From Gimesia chilikensis (GTDB lineage: Bacteria > Planctomycetota > Planctomycetia > Planctomycetales > Planctomycetaceae), in contig NZ_VTSR01000032.1 in assembly GCF_008329715.1 (NCBI RefSeq), positions 868,001-932,000 of the forward strand: 64,000 nt of DNA, read 5' to 3'. Within the stretch, counting starts at the first letter, position 1; every line of letters begins with the position of its first letter. Both the position numbers and the translations under genes were made by a program. This document shows, in pieces, positions 18,727-28,525 of this stretch. A model generated the notes under the pieces. The model worked only from the letters and a program-made list of their open reading frames with translations. It had not been told where the DNA came from and ran no database searches.

Positions 18727-20007
18727 TTAATGATCGGCCCGATAGCGGATTTCGCCTGAGACAACCACGACTTCTGCCCTGCCCTGCAGTTCTTTGCCCA
18801 GAAACGGGCTGTTGTGACTGGAAGATTTCAAGTTTTCCCGCTGCAGAACATAGCGGACCTCAGGATTGATGAGGGTGATATCAGCGTCTGCTCCCGCAGC
18901 GAGTGTTCCCTTGGAAAGCCCCAGAATGCGGGCCGGACCAATGGTGAGTTTGCTGATCAATTCTGACCAGGTTAAATGGCCCGGTGTAATCAGGGTCTGC
19001 AGGCAGACTGGCAGCAGGGTTTCCAGACCAATGATGCCAAAGTCAGCACCCAGGATTTCATCTGTCTTCTTCTCAGCAGCATGCGGAGTATGGTCCGAGC
19101 AGATCACTTCAATCGTGCCATCTTTGAGGCCTTCGATCAGGGCGTCAATATGTTCCTGAGAACGGAGCGGAGGCAGAACTTTGTAATTGGGATCATAAGT
19201 TTCCAGCATCTGGTCCGTCAGGGTGAGATGATGGGGAGTCACGTCGGCGGAGACCTGGATTCCAGACGCCTTGGCGCGTCTGATCTGGGCGACACTGTTT
19301 TGCGTGGAGACGCACATCAGGTGGATGCGTCCGCGTGTCAGTTCGGCCAGGGCGATATCCCGATTGACCATGATCTCTTCAGCTGCTGCGGGAATCCCCT
19401 TCAAACCCAATACGGTTGAGTGAAACCCTTCGTGCATCTGTCCTTTCTCCGTCAGTTCCGTGACCTGCGGACGATTTAAAATCGGGCGGCCGAACATGCG
19501 GGTGTACTCCAGGGCACACCGCATGATTTCAGCACTCTCGATAGGTTTATCAGCATCGGTGAAACCGACCGCCTGGCCGGCGACCAGCTGCCCGATTTCA
19601 GCGAGCTCTTTCCCCTCGTTGTTTTTGGTGACTGCTCCCAGGGGAAAGACGTGACAGTTAGATGCCCGCTCGGCCTGCAGCAGGATGAACTCTGCGGAAG
19701 ACCGGTCGTCAACAACTGGAGCAGTATTCGGCAGACAACCCAGCGAAGTCACACCACCGGCCAATGCCGCAGCCGTACCGCTTTCAATGGTTTCGTCTTC
19801 TTCGAAACCCGGCTCGCACAGGGAGACGTGCAGGTCTATGAATCCGGGGCTGACAATCAATCCTGTGGCATCGATCACTTCGTCTGCTGTGACATCGTCA
19901 TCGCAGAGTCCTGTAATCTTTCCTCCTTCGACGAGCAGGTTGCCCTGCACATCCAGATCTTGCGAAGGATCGATAATGTGCCCGTTTTTGATAAGGAGAG
20001 ATTTCAT
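18727..20007 (-). CDS. pyrC: dihydroorotase
   Basis: Dihydroorotase catalyses the cyclisation of carbamoyl aspartate to dihydroorotate in pyrimidine synthesis. The ATG at 20005-20007 overlaps the pyrB stop as ATGA, and the following [14 protein letters not shown] is a classic type I dihydroorotase start. A longer frame to 20058 lacks support. Metal-site motifs are present: [19 protein letters not shown] and [13 protein letters not shown], plus [12 protein letters not shown]. The first motif reads DLHVSL rather than the usual DxHVHxR, so one metal-ligand His and the substrate-binding Arg are replaced. This points to the class of catalytically weak or inactive dihydroorotase homologues (PyrC') that assemble with PyrB; catalytic activity is therefore uncertain. 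Confidence 0.85.
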   Translation of the reverse strand: MKSLLIKNGHIIDPSQDLDVQGNLLVEGGKITGLCDDDVTADEVIDATGLIVSPGFIDLHVSLCEPGFEEDETIESGTAAALAGGVTSLGCLPNTAPVVDDRSSAEFILLQAERASNCHVFPLGAVTKNNEGKELAEIGQLVAGQAVGFTDADKPIESAEIMRCALEYTRMFGRPILNRPQVTELTEKGQMHEGFHSTVLGLKGIPAAAEEIMVNRDIALAELTRGRIHLMCVSTQNSVAQIRRAKASGIQVSADVTPHHLTLTDQMLETYDPNYKVLPPLRSQEHIDALIEGLKDGTIEVICSDHTPHAAEKKTDEILGADFGIIGLETLLPVCLQTLITPGHLTWSELISKLTIGPARILGLSKGTLAAGADADITLINPEVRYVLQRENLKSSSHNSPFLGKELQGRAEVVVVSGEIRYRADH

Positions 20008-20984
20008 CCAGATGTTCCCTGGGAGGCAATACGTTGTAAGTGAAGCAGGTAGAGGCAAGCCATGCGGATAATCAGCCCGTTACTGACCTGTCCGAGAATG
20101 ACAGAGTGCGGGCCATCGGCTACATCGGGAGTGATTTCTACACCACGGTTGATTGGTCCGGGAGCCAGAATCAGTACATCTTCTTTGGCTTTATTGATTC
20201 GCTGTTTATTCATGCCGAACAGGTGGGCGTATTCGCGAATCGACGGGAAGTAATGCCCGCGTTGACGTTCGAACTGAATCCGCAGCAGGTTCAGGCAGTC
20301 GGTGCGATCGATCACGTCGTCCAGGCTGTTGGAGACCTCGACGCCGAGCTGCTCAATATCGTTGGGGATCAGTGTAGTGGGGCCGCAGACGATGACATGG
20401 GCCCCCAGTTTTTTCAGTCCCCAGATATTCGACCGCGCGACCCGGCTGTGGAGGATATCACCGACGAGGGTGACGGTCAGTCCTTCGATTTTCCCGAAAT
20501 GCTCGCGGATGGTGAAGATGTCCAACAGAGCCTGGGTGGGATGCTCGTGTGTTCCATCGCCAGCGTTGAGAATGTTGGCATCCAGGTGTTGTGCCAGAAG
20601 CTGCGGGGCACCTGGAGTTTTGTGTCGGACGACTACGTAGGAGACTCCCATGGCCTCGATGGTTTTGGCTGTGTCGACAAAGCTTTCCCCTTTGGAAAGG
20701 CTGCTGCCGGAGGCGGTGAAATCAACTGTGTCGGCACTGAGTCGTTTGGCTGCGAGACCGAAGCTGATGCGGGTGCGTGTGGATGGTTCGAAGAACAGAT
20801 TCGCGACCACGGTGCCTGCCAGCGGGGTGAGTTTGGTTTCTCCAATATTTGCGAGCCGCTTAAATTCGGCTGCCTGATTCAGGATGATGTTCAGCTCATC
20901 CCGGGAGAGGTCCTGCAGTCCTAAAATGTGTTTCCGGTTCCAGCCACGGGAGATGTCGGTTCGATACTCATGGTCGATATTCAT
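20004..20984 (-). CDS. pyrB: aspartate carbamoyltransferase catalytic subunit
   Basis: The enzyme transfers the carbamoyl group from carbamoyl phosphate to aspartate, the committed step of pyrimidine synthesis. The carbamoyl-phosphate site [12 protein letters not shown] (about residue 65) and [18 protein letters not shown] (about 145) are intact. The aspartate-binding region appears later as [12 protein letters not shown]. The frame also offers a GTG two codons upstream (20988-20990); the ATG at 20982-20984 is chosen. Length (326 residues) suits the family. No pyrI regulatory gene is visible, and the last codons overlap pyrC, indicating translational coupling and probably a PyrB-PyrC complex. 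Confidence 0.95.
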   Translation of the reverse strand: MNIDHEYRTDISRGWNRKHILGLQDLSRDELNIILNQAAEFKRLANIGETKLTPLAGTVVANLFFEPSTRTRISFGLAAKRLSADTVDFTASGSSLSKGESFVDTAKTIEAMGVSYVVVRHKTPGAPQLLAQHLDANILNAGDGTHEHPTQALLDIFTIREHFGKIEGLTVTLVGDILHSRVARSNIWGLKKLGAHVIVCGPTTLIPNDIEQLGVEVSNSLDDVIDRTDCLNLLRIQFERQRGHYFPSIREYAHLFGMNKQRINKAKEDVLILAPGPINRGVEITPDVADGPHSVILGQVSNGLIIRMACLYLLHLQRIASQGTSG

Positions 20985-21138
20985 AGTCACATCAGATAAG
21001 TGTGTGCGTTCGTCAACTGGCGGAGCCGCCCGTGTGCTGCCGGCCGACGGAGGTCGTTTTTCACAGGACTGGAACAGATATTACCAACCCCCTGTCCTCC
21101 CTTCAAGGAGCGTGGTTGGAGATATTTGGCCGCGGTTC

Positions 21139-23487
21139 TCAGTTTTCGAGAGACATCAGGCGTGCCAGGAATCCGGGGATCTGTTTTACCTGGATGCCCG
21201 GTGGCAGCGATGAAGTACGTGGGACCTGGGCGGCGGTAATGACTGAGTCTTCCGCATGCAGACTGAGTGGTGCTGCGTACTCGAATTTACCGGTCGAGAG
21301 TCCTTCGATATCCATATTGAGCGTACTCAATTCCTGAAGTGGTTCAGTGGCTGAGGCTTGCCAGCCTGCGATCTGAATTTCTGCAGAGGCGACAGAACCC
21401 TCGCCGAGCAGGCTGACCGAAGAGAGCCAGTTTTCCGGTGGTTTCTGCCCTCTGACCTGGATCAGGGCTGCCTGATTCAGGTCAAACACGCAATCCCGGG
21501 CCTCGATTTGAATGGTGCCGGGAATTAATGTGGGATCGGTCCAGTTTAACAGGACCAGCGGGCCTGCTTCTCGGAGCGTCAGGTGCTGCAGTTTCAAATT
21601 GAACTGCTGGTCAATCTCCGGGGCACGTTCGAGGTAAAGCGTAGAATGAGACGTGACATTCAAGCTGTTTGTGAGCGTCAGGACTTGAGGCGTATGTGTC
21701 AGGTGTAGTGCATGTTGGGGGACCGCAAACAGAGTGTCCTGAATGTGGACCTGGCTGCTGTTCCGCTGTTGCGGGTCGAGGGGACTCCAGTAAATGGCTT
21801 CCCTTTCGAGGGCTGAGGTGTCGGAGCTTTCTGAATCGAGTTGAGTAAAACAGCAGCCTTTGATCTTCAGGCTCTGGGCGGTCACGTGCAGTAACGCCGT
21901 GGAAGTGCCTGCTGACGCTGACTGTTTTTGTGGAGAAGGACTTTGGGAGCGGTTGACAAAAATCACATTTTCGAGGCTGAGACTGGCGGCGACGATGCGG
22001 CAGGGAGTCTCTTCGATTTCAATGATCGCCGGGTTTTCGGCAGTGCCTTTGATGGTCAATCCACCGACCGTTGAGATTTGTGTGGATACGTATGGTTCGG
22101 CTGAATCCAGCAGAATCACGCCGTTTCCGTCAGGGACGGGAAGTAATTGTCGTTGGGCAGCAGTCTCGGCTTTTTGATTAGAGGAAGCCTCGGTGGCTGA
22201 CTCAGCTGGGGGGGAGTTTGAGCTGGATTGAGTGAAGGAAACACGAGAGGTGATTTCCAGCAGGTGATTGCGCGCTCCTTCATCCAGCAGTGTGTAAGAG
22301 AGTCCGGAAAGGACGAAGATCATGGCGGCAATCAAAGGAAGTCGCCCTGGTCGGCTGGTGCCTGTTTCGCTCTGGCTGCGGGTCGTCTGGTGTTGAAACG
22401 ATGCATGGAAGCGAGCCAGTGTTTTCCGAGAGCCTTGCTGAGAAACCGGCCATTGCTGTTGAGCAGCCTGCATGCTGGTTGGTCGTTGATTGGGGTGTGA
22501 TGCGGTCAGTTTTAAAAGCATTTCAGCCAGGGGAGCCGGTGTTTCGGGTGCCCAGCTGCGAATATCAGGAATGGTCTTTGTCTGATGACATGCCAGTTTG
22601 GCCAGAGGGTCTCCTGTCGTAAACGGAGGTCGGCCGGCGAGTAACTCCCAGAGCAGACAGCCCAGTGCGTAGAGGTCACTCTGGGCATCGGGATGACGCC
22701 CGGTCCCTATCAGCTCCGGTGCAATTCCGTCGTAGCAGCGCGGCGGTAAGGATGAGTGAATCGTCAGCTCCGGTGACAGGATTGGTTCCAGACCCGTATC
22801 GACCAGGGCGGCGATTCCGCTGGGGGTCAGCCGCACGTTCCAGGGACGAATGTCACCATGGATCACTCTGCGTTTTTCGAGGGCGACCAGAGCGTCGAGC
22901 AGTTGAGCTCCAATTGACAGTACAACGGGAACGGGAAAGCGTCCGCGTCGGATTAACAGTTCGGAGACCGTTGATGACGGCAAGTAATGACTGATCACCA
23001 CAAACTGCTGACCTACCGGTTTGACAACGCGGGGCAGAATTAACGAGGGGTGATGCAGACCCTGCAGTTGCTGCAGCAATGTGTGGAAATCCTGCTGCAG
23101 CTGGTTTGTGGAATCTGACTGAGGTTGTGTCAGTTTCAGGGCGCAGCGATCAGCACTTTCAGAAGGTCGTGCGATAAAAGTACGAGATTTATGACTGTGC
23201 CCCAGTTCAGAGATCAGCAAGTAAGGGCCAACGGTCAGCTGTTCGGGGTGCCCTGCTTCCAGTGCTTTGGCCTGGAAGGGGGATATTTTCTGAGCTTGAA
23301 CCAGCGCATCAATCCAGACCGAGTCGAAAGCCGGGATTCCCCGGGCCAATTTTCTGACTCGTCGTCGGCATCGTCTCAGATCAGCGGCTGTACAGAGCTT
23401 GAGGCTGGTCAGGCGATGAATCAACTCTTGTGAAGGCGGTTCGATCAACGTTTGAGAAATCCTTTTCCTCACCAATGTGTCGGGCAT
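21139..23487 (-). CDS. Ser/Thr kinase-like membrane protein with atypical catalytic motifs
   Basis: The 782-residue protein has an N-terminal helical segment, a kinase domain (about residues 80-350), a membrane helix (LPLIAAMIFVLSGLSYTLL, about 390) and a roughly 370-residue extracytoplasmic region. That region consists of short hydrophobic repeats (for example HALHLTHTPQVLTLTNSL), consistent with a right-handed beta-helix. In the kinase, the ATP lysine is in CALKLTQ, the catalytic loop reads H210-G-D212...N217 instead of HRD...N, and DFG is replaced by D230-T-G. The glycine-rich loop is poor. Aspartates needed for catalysis remain, so activity is possible, but a pseudokinase role cannot be excluded. 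Confidence 0.82.
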   Translation of the reverse strand: MPDTLVRKRISQTLIEPPSQELIHRLTSLKLCTAADLRRCRRRVRKLARGIPAFDSVWIDALVQAQKISPFQAKALEAGHPEQLTVGPYLLISELGHSHKSRTFIARPSESADRCALKLTQPQSDSTNQLQQDFHTLLQQLQGLHHPSLILPRVVKPVGQQFVVISHYLPSSTVSELLIRRGRFPVPVVLSIGAQLLDALVALEKRRVIHGDIRPWNVRLTPSGIAALVDTGLEPILSPELTIHSSLPPRCYDGIAPELIGTGRHPDAQSDLYALGCLLWELLAGRPPFTTGDPLAKLACHQTKTIPDIRSWAPETPAPLAEMLLKLTASHPNQRPTSMQAAQQQWPVSQQGSRKTLARFHASFQHQTTRSQSETGTSRPGRLPLIAAMIFVLSGLSYTLLDEGARNHLLEITSRVSFTQSSSNSPPAESATEASSNQKAETAAQRQLLPVPDGNGVILLDSAEPYVSTQISTVGGLTIKGTAENPAIIEIEETPCRIVAASLSLENVIFVNRSQSPSPQKQSASAGTSTALLHVTAQSLKIKGCCFTQLDSESSDTSALEREAIYWSPLDPQQRNSSQVHIQDTLFAVPQHALHLTHTPQVLTLTNSLNVTSHSTLYLERAPEIDQQFNLKLQHLTLREAGPLVLLNWTDPTLIPGTIQIEARDCVFDLNQAALIQVRGQKPPENWLSSVSLLGEGSVASAEIQIAGWQASATEPLQELSTLNMDIEGLSTGKFEYAAPLSLHAEDSVITAAQVPRTSSLPPGIQVKQIPGFLARLMSLEN

Positions 23488-23682
23488 CCTGAGCCACTGG
23501 CGAGATCAAATCCGATCAGCTTGTTAGATAACGGTTTATGACAAAATAACGGGATTTTCGCAAGACCGATTCGCAGGAACTGACAACTTCTGAGCAGAGA
23601 GAGTGCCCTTCCCCTAAATTGGCGGTTTACGTTATAAGTTATCTCAAACTACGAAAGATATGGTCTTTAGGAGAAGAGGCGG

Positions 23683-24498
23683 ATGCAGCAGAGCGACGCT
23701 CAACGGGAATGCGTGTTGATTCTGGGGAATTCCCAGACCGAAGAAATGCGTGGTGTGATGCATTCCCTCCAGGAGGTTTTCGACGACGCGGAACTGGTGT
23801 GCGTGCCCCGTCTCTCTGAACTGAAAACAGAGTCCATCCAGCCTGAACTGGTCGTGATCTGTCAAAACTGGCCTGATGAGTTCGCGGGAAGAACCCTGAC
23901 AGAACTGGTCAGGAGGTTTCCGGTCAGTCGGTTTCTCTGCTGTTACGGTGTCTGGTGTGAAGCCGATGGCAGAACACGGAATTTCTGGCCCGTCAGTATT
24001 CGGGTCCCGGCCCGCGCTGCCGAGTTCCGGATTCGGCAGGAGGCAGAGATTATTAGAGGAACAGCGCCCGCTTACCCCCTGACTGCGGGCCGCGACGAAA
24101 TCTTTCACTATCAGGCAGCTTCGGAATCAGATCCAGAGGGAGATTGTCTGCAGGGAAAACGGGTGGGGGTGATATCCGGGGGCCCGGTGTACCGCAGGAT
24201 GCTGGAAGCCCTGGTGCAGTCTCGCGGCGCATTGATCGCGTCTGCTGCTCGACGGGCCCAGGCAGATCTCTGGCTGTATGATCTCGATCCCTGGGACGTC
24301 GTGCAGTCCCGACTGATGTTGCTGGGAGAACATCCGGTTTGTATCGGCATGATGGGGCTGGCGCATCCTGAGACGATCACCGCAGCACGTCTGCTGGGAG
24401 TGGACGCTGTCGTCTGTAAAGTTGCCCCGGAGCAGGAGTTGTTTCAGACTATTTCCCGGACTTTGCAGGAGGCGATGATTCACCCGGCAGATTACTGA
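23683..24498 (+). CDS. tandem receiver-like protein of unknown function
   Basis: The 271-residue protein has an AGGAG shortly before its ATG. I do not recognise a named family. It looks like two receiver-like alpha/beta halves. The first (about residues 9-100) begins CVLILGNSQTEEMRGVM and lacks an obvious phospho-acceptor Asp. The second (about 155-265) begins GKRVGVISGG. It has an acidic cluster LWLYDLDPWDV where a receiver keeps its Asp, and VDAVVCKVAPEQELF where it keeps the conserved Lys. The assignment is inference from pattern only. It is transcribed divergently from the atypical kinase gene, and its 3' end overlaps the convergent lipoprotein gene by 50 bases. Confidence 0.7.
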   Translation: MQQSDAQRECVLILGNSQTEEMRGVMHSLQEVFDDAELVCVPRLSELKTESIQPELVVICQNWPDEFAGRTLTELVRRFPVSRFLCCYGVWCEADGRTRNFWPVSIRVPARAAEFRIRQEAEIIRGTAPAYPLTAGRDEIFHYQAASESDPEGDCLQGKRVGVISGGPVYRRMLEALVQSRGALIASAARRAQADLWLYDLDPWDVVQSRLMLLGEHPVCIGMMGLAHPETITAARLLGVDAVVCKVAPEQELFQTISRTLQEAMIHPADY

Positions 24499-25771
24499 GC
24501 TTCAGATCTTTGAAGTTCAGATCGGTCGTCGGGTCATGTCCCTGCAGGCTGATGTGGCCAGCTTTGAGGCGCAGGCCCTTCCGCGGATTTTCATCCGGTT
24601 TGCGGGTGTCTTCCCAGTCGGTGACCTGATAGCCGTCGATCCAGACAGCGATGTGAGAGCCGTAAGCATTGAGAGTGGTGGTGAACCATTCGTGATCGTT
24701 GGAAACGACACGACGGGCCTCCGTTCTCCGGAAGATGGCACCGGTCCCTGCATTTTCGGGTTTGGTACGGTCGTTGTCTTTGAATCCATTGTGGATTTGA
24801 ACTTCGTAGCCGTTAGCCATTCCGGATTCGGTACCTTTGATGGCACGAAAGAAATAACCGCTGTTAAGTGCTTCCCCGTTCGATTTGGCTGAGGCCTGAA
24901 AGAGGAAATTGTCGAATGTGTCTTCAGTTTCCAGATAGCCCTGTTTTTCGGCAGTCACGTGGATGGTTTTGTCGACGACTTCAAATTTGCTCTGAGAGCC
25001 GGGGACGACCTGCCAGCCTGCCAGATCGACGCCGTTGAAGAGTGTCATCATCCGGAGCGGTTTGAGATAGATATTCCGGAATTCGACGGCTCCTTCATTC
25101 TTTTGCAGACCGATGAAACCGATGTCGCGCTGGTTCTCAGAAGTGTCTTTGAAATTAAGAACCTCTTTTCCGTTGAGTGAGGCCTGGAACTGAGGGCCTT
25201 CCACGCGGACATGAAACGTTTGCCAGTCGGTGCTGGCGGCGACCGTTTCCTTGATTTTACTGCGGCCGACGAGACTGCCGGTGGGAAACTCCGTTTTTGT
25301 GTCACAGAGATTCAGTTCATAGCAGTCTTTGGTGGGATCTTTAGGATCGAAGATTGTTCTGAGGAACATGCCGCTGTTGGTTTCGGGAGCGAGTTTAAAA
25401 TCAAAACGCAACTCGTAGTCTGCGAATGGGGATGTTGTCAGGAGCAGACCCGGTTCGCCGGTGCTCGCTTTGATGACTCCCTCTTCGACGTGCCAGTTCA
25501 CGTCGTTGTTAGGTTTCCAGCCATACAGACTGTGGCCGTCAAACAGGGCAATCCAGCCCTCTTCAATTTCGGCTTTGGTCAATCCGGTGTCGGGAATAAC
25601 GTCCCCCGGAGGTTCGGGGGACGGCTTTGGTTTCGCTTCCGGCGACTCGCCTACCTGAGGTTCGGCATTGGTTTTGGCAGGAGGGGAAGGATGTTCCACT
25701 TTCAGGCAGCCAGCCAGGCTGAGTGAAATGAACATACTTAAAACACCGCAAGTCAGCTTTCCTGATCGCAT
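24449..25771 (-). CDS. lipoprotein with two DUF1080 (3-keto-disaccharide hydrolase-like) domains
   Basis: The signal peptide ends in a lipobox (SLAGC, Cys22) and is followed by a Pro/Glu/Lys-rich linker (to about residue 60). Two DUF1080 domains then occur in tandem: the first opens WIALFDGHSLYGWKPN and the second MMTLFNGVDLAGWQV. Both carry the SGMFLR/SGYFFR-type and YEVQIHN/YELNLCD-type motifs of the laminin-G-like fold. DUF1080 proteins are abundant in planctomycetes; some act on 3-keto-sugars in glycan degradation, and many are carbohydrate-binding. AGGGA lies about 9 bases before the ATG. The last 50 bases overlap the convergent gene. Confidence 0.88.
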   Translation of the reverse strand: MRSGKLTCGVLSMFISLSLAGCLKVEHPSPPAKTNAEPQVGESPEAKPKPSPEPPGDVIPDTGLTKAEIEEGWIALFDGHSLYGWKPNNDVNWHVEEGVIKASTGEPGLLLTTSPFADYELRFDFKLAPETNSGMFLRTIFDPKDPTKDCYELNLCDTKTEFPTGSLVGRSKIKETVAASTDWQTFHVRVEGPQFQASLNGKEVLNFKDTSENQRDIGFIGLQKNEGAVEFRNIYLKPLRMMTLFNGVDLAGWQVVPGSQSKFEVVDKTIHVTAEKQGYLETEDTFDNFLFQASAKSNGEALNSGYFFRAIKGTESGMANGYEVQIHNGFKDNDRTKPENAGTGAIFRRTEARRVVSNDHEWFTTTLNAYGSHIAVWIDGYQVTDWEDTRKPDENPRKGLRLKAGHISLQGHDPTTDLNFKDLKLSNLPGESSPPAKSGK

Positions 25772-25829
25772 GATTTACTTCCCTCTGTTTCTGATTACTT
25801 ACCAGCAGGCATTCGTATTATCAGCCTGG

Positions 25830-26940
25830 TTAATTTTCCGCCATACCCCAGCGGAGGAAGGATTCGAGGAATCCATCCAGATCGCCATCCAGGACCGGGC
25901 CTGGATTTCCCACTTTGTGGCCCGTGCGGGCATCTTTTGCATATTGGTCGGGGTGTAAGACATAGTTGCGGACGGTCTGACCGCCGAAACCAATCTTCGA
26001 TTTACCACCCCGCTTTGCAGCCAGCTCGGCGTCCCGTTTTTCCTGTTCAATCTGGAACAGTTTCGCTTTGAGCATTTTACGGGCTTCCGCACGGTTTTTA
26101 TGCTGACTGCGGTTGTTCTGACATTGTACGACTACACCCGATTCCAGGTGCGTCAGACGGATTGCAGAATCGGTTTTGTTGATATGCTGTCCCCCGGCAC
26201 CACTGGCGCGGTAGGTGTCTTCCCGCACGTCCTGGTCCCAGTTGATTTCAATCTCTGCAATCTCTCCCAGGTCGGGTGAGACGTCGACGGCGGCAAAGGA
26301 AGTATGTCGCCTGCCTGCGGAATCGAACGGGCTGATACGAATCAACCGGTGGTTACCGGTTTCACCTTTGAGATAGCCGTAAGCATAGTCTCCTTCGATG
26401 CGGACTGTGGCACTGCGAATGCCGGCCTCTTCAGCATCAGAACGATCCAGGATTTCGACATTGAAACCGCGACGCTCCGCCCAGCGCAGGTACATCCGCA
26501 GCAGCATTTCTGCCCAGTCAGAGGAGTCGGTCCCCCCTTCACCGGCCTGAATACTGAGGTAGGCTGCAGAGCCATCCTCGGGTGCAGACATCATGGCCTG
26601 AAGTTCGAGGTGATCCAGGATCTTCTGCAGACGATCTGCGGTGGCAGCGAGTTCGGGAATGCTGTCTTCGCTGCCTTCTTCCTCAATGAATTCCAGCAGA
26701 ACTTCAAGATCCCCAGCGCCTTCAATCAACTCTGTCAGCGGTTTGACAGTCAATTGCAGCTGTTGCATCTCAGAAACGAGGACCTGAGCTTTCTCCTGGT
26801 TGTCCCAGAAGCCGGCTGCCCCCATCATTTCATTAATTTCGGTGGTCCGTTTTTTCTTACCAGCGTAGTCAAAGAGAGTCTCGTAATTTGACGATGCGAT
26901 CCATGATTCCGGTACATTTATCTCTGAGTTCGTGATCCAT
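25830..26940 (-). CDS. prfB: peptide chain release factor 2, with programmed +1 frameshift
   Basis: RF2 terminates translation at UGA and UAA. The long frame alone (ATG at 26828) gives 332 residues and lacks the N-terminus. An upstream ATG at 26938-26940 opens a 23-codon frame ending CTT TGA; a +1 shift there joins the frames, giving about 369 residues, close to E. coli RF2 (365). Residues after the junction, [16 protein letters not shown], correspond to the E. coli DYDAKKERLEEVN region. The stop-recognition tripeptide SPF ([12 protein letters not shown]) and the catalytic GGQ ([13 protein letters not shown]) are intact. The shift lets RF2 level control its own synthesis. Confidence 0.95.
26868..26874 (-). 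promoter_or_regulatory. prfB programmed +1 frameshift site (CTTTGAC)
   Basis: On the minus strand the heptamer CTTTGAC spans the zero-frame codon CTT (26874-26872) and the in-frame stop TGA (26871-26869). This is the canonical slippery site of bacterial prfB, where slow UGA decoding when RF2 is scarce lets the ribosome move +1. In E. coli an internal Shine-Dalgarno-like sequence sits just upstream. Here the upstream bases (ACGAGACTCT) show no clear AGGGGG equivalent. Confidence 0.93.
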
Positions 26941-27058
26941 TGGTGTGTGCTTTCTATCGCTCTGCAGCCGGGGCTGCAGGAAAATTATTTAAAAACCAAA
27001 CAGGCAGTGCTGAATGGATATCTGTGAGTCTACTGACAAAGCATTTGAGGCATGCCGG

Positions 27059-28381
27059 TCAATCTAAGTTTTTTTCTGAACTGAGTCCAATCCCAAAGTA
27101 CTTGATTCCTTTGGCTTTCAGCTTTGAGGGTTCGTAGAGGTTGCGTCCGTCAAAGATAACCGGCTGTGTCAGTTTATGACGGATGTAATCGAAGTCGGCG
27201 TGCCGGAACTCGTTCCATTCCGTAACGATTACGAGTACATCAGCACCATCAAGCGTGTCGTAATGATGGTCAAAGTATGAGAGTTTATCACCATACTCCG
27301 CTTTAACATTTTCCATGGCGACAGGATCGTGAACCTTGATATTGCTGACGCCCGCTTCCAGTAACAGATCGATCAGGACCAGGGCTGGCGCTTCGCGAAT
27401 ATCATCGGTTTTAGGCTTGAAAGCGAGTCCCCAGATGGCGACCGTTTTTCCGGCGAGATCCCCTTCGAAGTAGCGGTTAATCTTGTCGAACAGGACCCGT
27501 TTCTGGGCTGTGTTGACCTGATCGACGGCGTTCAGGATTGAGGGCTCCATTTCATGATCGTGGGCTACGGAGATCAGCGCCGAGACGTCTTTGGGGAAAC
27601 AGGATCCACCGTAACCGACTCCCGGAAACAGAAATGAAAAGCCGATCCGCTGATCGTGTCCAATACCGCGTCGCACCTGATTGATATCCGCTCCGACGCG
27701 TTCACAGAGATTGGCCATCTCATTAATGAAGCTGATTTTGGTTGCCAGCATGCAGTTGGCGACATATTTAGTCATTTCCGCGCTCTCGAGCTCCATCGAC
27801 AGGAACGGGTGTTCGGTGCGCAGAAATGGTTTGTAAAGTTCATGTAAAACGTCAGAAACTTCGGGGCGAGAGACTCCGACTACTACCCGGTCGGGTTTGG
27901 AGAAGTCGTCGATGGCTGCTCCTTCTTTGAGGAATTCCGGATTAGAGGCGACATCGACTTCCCGTCCAGTCAGTGATTTGAGCATGTCGGCCAGCTTGCG
28001 GTTTGTGCCAACCGGTACGGTACTTTTAATGATGACCACAGCGTCTTCAGCGAGCAGCGGTGCCAGTGATTCTGCTACTTTCCAGATGCTGTCCAGATTG
28101 GCTGAGCCATCTGCGGTCATCGGAGTGCCTACGGCGATGAAAATACATTTGGAATCAGGGATCACATCAGCATAGCTTGTCGTAAACGTCAAGCGTCCCG
28201 CTTTGGTGTTCCGCTTGACCATTTCCTCCAGGCCAGGTTCATAGATCGGGACTTCTCCCGCTTGAAGACGACGGACTTTGGACTCGTCGATATCAATGCA
28301 GGTGACGTAATTTCCACTTTCAGAGAAACAGGTGCCCGTGACTAATCCTACGTATCCTGTACCAATTACTGCAATTTTCAT
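27059..28381 (-). CDS. ugd: UDP-glucose/GDP-mannose 6-dehydrogenase family protein
   Basis: The enzyme would oxidise a nucleotide sugar to the uronic acid in two NAD-dependent steps, supplying UDP-glucuronate for polysaccharide synthesis. The Rossmann start [19 protein letters not shown], the catalytic cysteine in [12 protein letters not shown] and the C-terminal [20 protein letters not shown] segment are all present. The length of 440 residues is usual. It stands 145 bases upstream of rfbB's stop side on the same strand, so both likely serve surface polysaccharide precursors. UDP-glucose rather than GDP-mannose is favoured by overall similarity to Ugd, but substrate is not certain. Confidence 0.92.
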   Translation of the reverse strand: MKIAVIGTGYVGLVTGTCFSESGNYVTCIDIDESKVRRLQAGEVPIYEPGLEEMVKRNTKAGRLTFTTSYADVIPDSKCIFIAVGTPMTADGSANLDSIWKVAESLAPLLAEDAVVIIKSTVPVGTNRKLADMLKSLTGREVDVASNPEFLKEGAAIDDFSKPDRVVVGVSRPEVSDVLHELYKPFLRTEHPFLSMELESAEMTKYVANCMLATKISFINEMANLCERVGADINQVRRGIGHDQRIGFSFLFPGVGYGGSCFPKDVSALISVAHDHEMEPSILNAVDQVNTAQKRVLFDKINRYFEGDLAGKTVAIWGLAFKPKTDDIREAPALVLIDLLLEAGVSNIKVHDPVAMENVKAEYGDKLSYFDHHYDTLDGADVLVIVTEWNEFRHADFDYIRHKLTQPVIFDGRNLYEPSKLKAKGIKYFGIGLSSEKNLD

Positions 28382-28525
28382 TGTCTTAAGAGTCCGTTGG
28401 AATTTAGAAGCTGATTCGCAATAAGATTTTGAGAGTCAATGCTCGCGGAGATGGTAGTCACCGTCAGAGAAGGTGTGCTAACAATTTCCGTGATAAGGAA
28501 GAATAGTTAAACAGGAACTGAATTG

